Shown: positions 5,288-7,722 of the stretch, piece after piece
Layout of the letters: each line of letters opens with the position of its first letter
Numbering within the stretch: the first letter of the stretch is position 1
Assembly (NCBI GenBank): GCA_019594195.1
Contig: JAFDTP010000077.1
Span: 1-7,722 of the forward strand
Origin: Thermoplasmata archaeon
GTDB lineage: Archaea; Thermoplasmatota; Thermoplasmata; Halarchaeoplasmatales; Halarchaeoplasmataceae
DNA: 7,722 nucleotides
Reading direction: 5' to 3'
Position numbers and translations under genes: made by a program
The notes under the pieces: generated by a model
Told to the model about the DNA's origin: nothing
What the model saw: only the letters and a program-made list of their open reading frames with translations
The model's database searches: none

Positions 5288-5547
5288 TTTCCCACCCCTG
5301 GGATGGATCTTATGAATTTCTTTGTTCCAAGTACGGCCATTATGAGGAAAACGACTACGGTGGCCAAGGTCCACCATAAATAATGTATGTTCAAGGCATC
5401 ACCTAATGCTAAACCGAGGAACATGACAAAATTGATAGTGAAGAAAAATTCTTTTTTCGTGAATTTGGCACGGAACAAAGCAAAGGTGATCACGCTCAAT
5501 ATGAATATCATTATCACGAACATCGCCACAAGTCCTAGCAAACTCAT
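5284..5547 (-). CDS. Small three-helix membrane protein (87 aa)
   Basis: Starts at ATG 5547, overlapping the TGA of the large surface protein (ATGA). GGAGGT at 5557-5562, 9 bases upstream, lies inside that gene's last codons. Three hydrophobic segments occur at about 3-25, 36-52 and 56-74. Basic loops RAKFTKKEF after the first helix and TKKFIRSIPGVGK at the C-terminus put the C-terminus inside by the positive-inside rule, with the N-terminus outside. The middle turn is short (GDALNIHY). It lies between the two C-terminally anchored surface proteins, so a role as their membrane partner or as an envelope protein is reasonable, comparable in position and size class to the small membrane protein paired with the spike in pleolipoviruses. 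No sequence family is recognised. Confidence 0.8.
   Translation of the reverse strand: MSLLGLVAMFVIMIFILSVITFALFRAKFTKKEFFFTINFVMFLGLALGDALNIHYLWWTLATVVVFLIMAVLGTKKFIRSIPGVGK
5291..5298 (-). promoter_or_regulatory. SD site that fixes the phospholipase start
   Basis: On the minus strand GGGGTGGG lies 3 bases before ATG 5287 at its end, with its purine core about 5-10 bases away. Together with the ATGA overlap and the signal peptide beginning at this Met, it excludes the longer in-frame ATG at 5377 inside the upstream gene. Confidence 0.55.
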
Positions 5548-7722
5548 CTTTCCTCTACCTCCTTCTCATCCTTCTTCATCCTCTCTTCTGCCTTCTCGAC
5601 AGCTTTCGTTTGTGTACGCCAGTACCACATCAGAACGAACGAAATAGGCCAGAGAACCATTATGACTCTGAACTGCCACGTATCTTCTATCGCAAGTATA
5701 AAATCAGGTATGATATCATCCTCGTGAGGATTGAAATCTGAGTAATCTATGTTGAATAATTCGTATCCTATATATGCCAGGTGATGACTCGGAAAATTAC
5801 TCACGTTATGGATATCTAGATCAGGGTATCCTGCATATTGGTCTGGGTCAATGTTGAAGGAAAAATCGGCAATGGCTTTACCGTGCGTCACATCAGAGAC
5901 ATCGTCATCTTCAGTCTCTAGTCCTCCGTCTTCGATCGACTGAAGAGACGGTCCAGTATCCCAATTAATCGTAAGGTCTATCAGCTGGGAACCGCCGAGA
6001 TATCGACCAAACGGTCCCCACGCAAACTCATATTCTCTGTCGGCTATGAGTTCGACTGTCCAGGTTTCCCGGCCCTGAGATTCACCAGTTACATGAGATC
6101 TGATATCCCAAAGAGGGGGGTCAACATCTGGTTCAGGTTTTTGTATCTCAACCTCAAGGACTGGTATGGGTATCCTCTCGACCCAGTCTGTTGTCATAGG
6201 TTCTACTGTCGAGTTGTAAATTTCCTGCCCCCAATAATCGAGGACCCGTATATCTGTCTCGAGATTCTCAACCCAATAATAAGAATCGCCAGATACAAAT
6301 CTCCATGAACCGTCAAAGTCCTGATATTGTATTATCAGACGGTCTTGGTCTAATCCTTCGCCTGTGAATTCGTTGAAAATACGAGGGTGAACCTCAGTTA
6401 CAGCGGCCGTATATCGTATAGAATCTAATTTTACTGTCAGATGCCCCTGGAAAGCCTCATCGGTCTCGATCGAGATATTGAATCCAGCTGCGTCGTATAT
6501 TCCTCCTGTTCGGAATTCAAGTTCTGACCATCTATTTAAAGGAAAGTCTTGTGATTCAGATATTTGGCTCTCTGGAGTGTCTGAATCTTGATATTGATAT
6601 CTGTTGTGGCTGATCTCGACTTCATTATCTGGGTCCCATGAAAGAATATTGTCCTGACCGTCGTGACGATAGATTCTGAAAGCATATACGATATTGTAGT
6701 GAGATTCTGAAGGGAAGATATCGTGTTCGTATTCTGATATGTTCCATGAAGCTGTGCTCCAGGAAAGGTCCGCTGAGACAGACTGAGTTGAAGAGTCGTC
6801 ATAAATCTCCATGCGGTATGAGAACATACCCTCAACCCTATCCTGAGAACCATGTCTGTTCACATAAGAGTCGTGATCGGGTGTTCGTAGAAGTTCAAGA
6901 TGGTGTAAGATGTGAGCCTCTGACGAGAGGAATTCATCTTCCTCTTCATCTACTTCAAAACCCCAATGAAATTTTGTTTCATGGACTTCAAACTCTGTTG
7001 GAATGTCGTATGTGTGATTTCCATCCTGGATATCAAGTTCAACTGTGAATTGATCTTCCTCATCATCATCTCCATACATAGTCACTTCAAAGAATTCAAA
7101 ATCGAGCCCCACGATAGTAGTATTGATTCTGACTTCGTTGTAGTAGGATCGTTCCACATCTCTTCTGAAATGAGCCTCTCCAGAATCTATATAAGAAGGA
7201 GTTATCTCGCCTATCGGAGACAATTCGGCCTCGTCGTAAATCCTGAGATTGTCGATCGAGCCAGAAGAACCTCCATGAAGAACGTTCGTCTCTGAGTCGG
7301 TCCACTCGAGCTCTTTGTCATCAAGAGAGAATTCAACAGAAGGGTCCAGGTCATGAATGATCGTATTTATGTTCATTAGATAGAGCTCGAGTGAGCCATG
7401 ATCATATTTAGTAAAGATATAATTCCATCCAGAACTGAGAGAAACAGAAGTATGATTTACGACTTCAGAAGTTCCATCCTCGTATTGAATTTCTGCTTGT
7501 AGGAAAAAATCTTGTTCATCCTCGTCAAAATACGATCTGAGCTCAAATCTACTATCTGTCTCGCTGTCATGAAGGAAAATATCTTCAAAATGTTCCGCCT
7601 TCCACCATAAGTCCACCACCCACTCTTCAGAGGCTTCACCATCATCGTTCAAAAATAGATTTTCATAGTTATAAAAATAGTCGTCTTGATCTAATGTGTA
7701 AGATTCTGTTTGATATATTCCT
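5544..7722 (-). CDS. Large surface (spike-like) protein with LamG-like domain and C-terminal anchor, 5' end outside window
   Basis: The frame is open to the window edge, giving 725 visible residues. The TTG at 7652 is not a convincing start because coding-like sequence (QTESYTLDQDDYFYNY) continues upstream. Visible residues about 20-175 form a concanavalin-like LamG domain ending in the typical GSIDNLRIYDEAELSPIGE motif. The remainder up to about 680 is beta-rich and very acidic, suggesting several further beta-sandwich domains without clear family identity. One membrane helix (VIMVLWPISFVLMWYW, about 686-701) is followed by a charged helical tail (KAVEKAEERMKKDEKEVEER), so most of the protein lies outside. 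There are no cysteines and at least seven N-X-S/T sequons. This architecture suits a receptor-binding spike or a cell-surface adhesin. A secretion signal should be encoded beyond 7722. Confidence 0.82.
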   Translation of the reverse strand, partial: GIYQTESYTLDQDDYFYNYENLFLNDDGEASEEWVVDLWWKAEHFEDIFLHDSETDSRFELRSYFDEDEQDFFLQAEIQYEDGTSEVVNHTSVSLSSGWNYIFTKYDHGSLELYLMNINTIIHDLDPSVEFSLDDKELEWTDSETNVLHGGSSGSIDNLRIYDEAELSPIGEITPSYIDSGEAHFRRDVERSYYNEVRINTTIVGLDFEFFEVTMYGDDDEEDQFTVELDIQDGNHTYDIPTEFEVHETKFHWGFEVDEEEDEFLSSEAHILHHLELLRTPDHDSYVNRHGSQDRVEGMFSYRMEIYDDSSTQSVSADLSWSTASWNISEYEHDIFPSESHYNIVYAFRIYRHDGQDNILSWDPDNEVEISHNRYQYQDSDTPESQISESQDFPLNRWSELEFRTGGIYDAAGFNISIETDEAFQGHLTVKLDSIRYTAAVTEVHPRIFNEFTGEGLDQDRLIIQYQDFDGSWRFVSGDSYYWVENLETDIRVLDYWGQEIYNSTVEPMTTDWVERIPIPVLEVEIQKPEPDVDPPLWDIRSHVTGESQGRETWTVELIADREYEFAWGPFGRYLGGSQLIDLTINWDTGPSLQSIEDGGLETEDDDVSDVTHGKAIADFSFNIDPDQYAGYPDLDIHNVSNFPSHHLAYIGYELFNIDYSDFNPHEDDIIPDFILAIEDTWQFRVIMVLWPISFVLMWYWRTQTKAVEKAEERMKKDEKEVEER

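Noticed and set aside
4160..5377. Longer version of the phospholipase gene starting at ATG 5377
   Set aside because: It would add 30 hydrophilic residues before the signal peptide and lie deep inside the upstream gene. The ATG at 5287 has an SD and an ATGA overlap.
5544..7652. Surface protein starting at the TTG at 7652
   Set aside because: The frame stays open to the window edge with similar acidic composition, and the LamG-like domain needs sequence upstream of the TTG. There is also no signal peptide at that point.
1..7722. tRNA, rRNA, CRISPR array, transposase or insertion-sequence ends
   Set aside because: No regularly spaced repeats, no cloverleaf-type segments, no transposase motifs and no terminal inverted repeats were found on reading both strands.

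Overview
The window looks like archaeal extrachromosomal or proviral DNA of moderate A+T content. Evidence: start codons are preceded by strong GGAGG-type Shine-Dalgarno (SD) sites; the only convincing promoter is a BRE/TATA-type element; surface proteins are acidic, cysteine-free and carry many N-X-S/T sequons; and a ribbon-helix-helix (RHH) regulator is present. No replication gene, integrase, tRNA or rRNA is visible. The lineage cannot be fixed from sequence alone. The cytosolic proteins are lysine-rich and not extremely acidic, so an ordinary high-G+C haloarchaeal host seems unlikely. A salt-tolerant or marine euryarchaeon/Thermoplasmatota-like host is only a guess.

All supported genes lie on the minus strand, so transcription runs from high to low coordinates. 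From 7722 down to 251 there is one densely packed gene row whose start codons mostly overlap the preceding stop codon. In transcription order it encodes: (1) a large surface protein, open at the window edge, with a LamG-like domain and a C-terminal membrane anchor; (2) an 87-residue three-helix membrane protein; (3) a secreted, C-terminally anchored zinc-dependent phospholipase C-like enzyme fused to a fibronectin type III domain; (4) a 304-residue protein with three membrane segments and a coiled coil; (5) a 105-residue membrane protein; (6) a soluble protein with four zinc-ligand-like cysteines; (7) a helical soluble protein; (8) a P-loop ATPase; and (9-11) three very small proteins. The operon promoter lies beyond 7722.

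Below 251 is a 157-base intergenic segment. It carries a BRE/TATA promoter and an 8-bp-arm palindrome directly in front of an RHH-type regulator, whose start is at 93 and which runs off the window at position 1. The segment also holds further palindromes and a second TATA-like element.

My reading, which is inference, is that the operon is the structural and assembly module of an enveloped, capsid-less (pleolipovirus-like) archaeal virus, provirus or membrane-vesicle plasmid. The anchored surface protein would be the spike, the small multi-helix proteins would be envelope proteins, and the P-loop ATPase would drive assembly. The unusual component is the membrane-tethered phospholipase C-like enzyme inside this module. 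It could remodel host lipids during entry or release.
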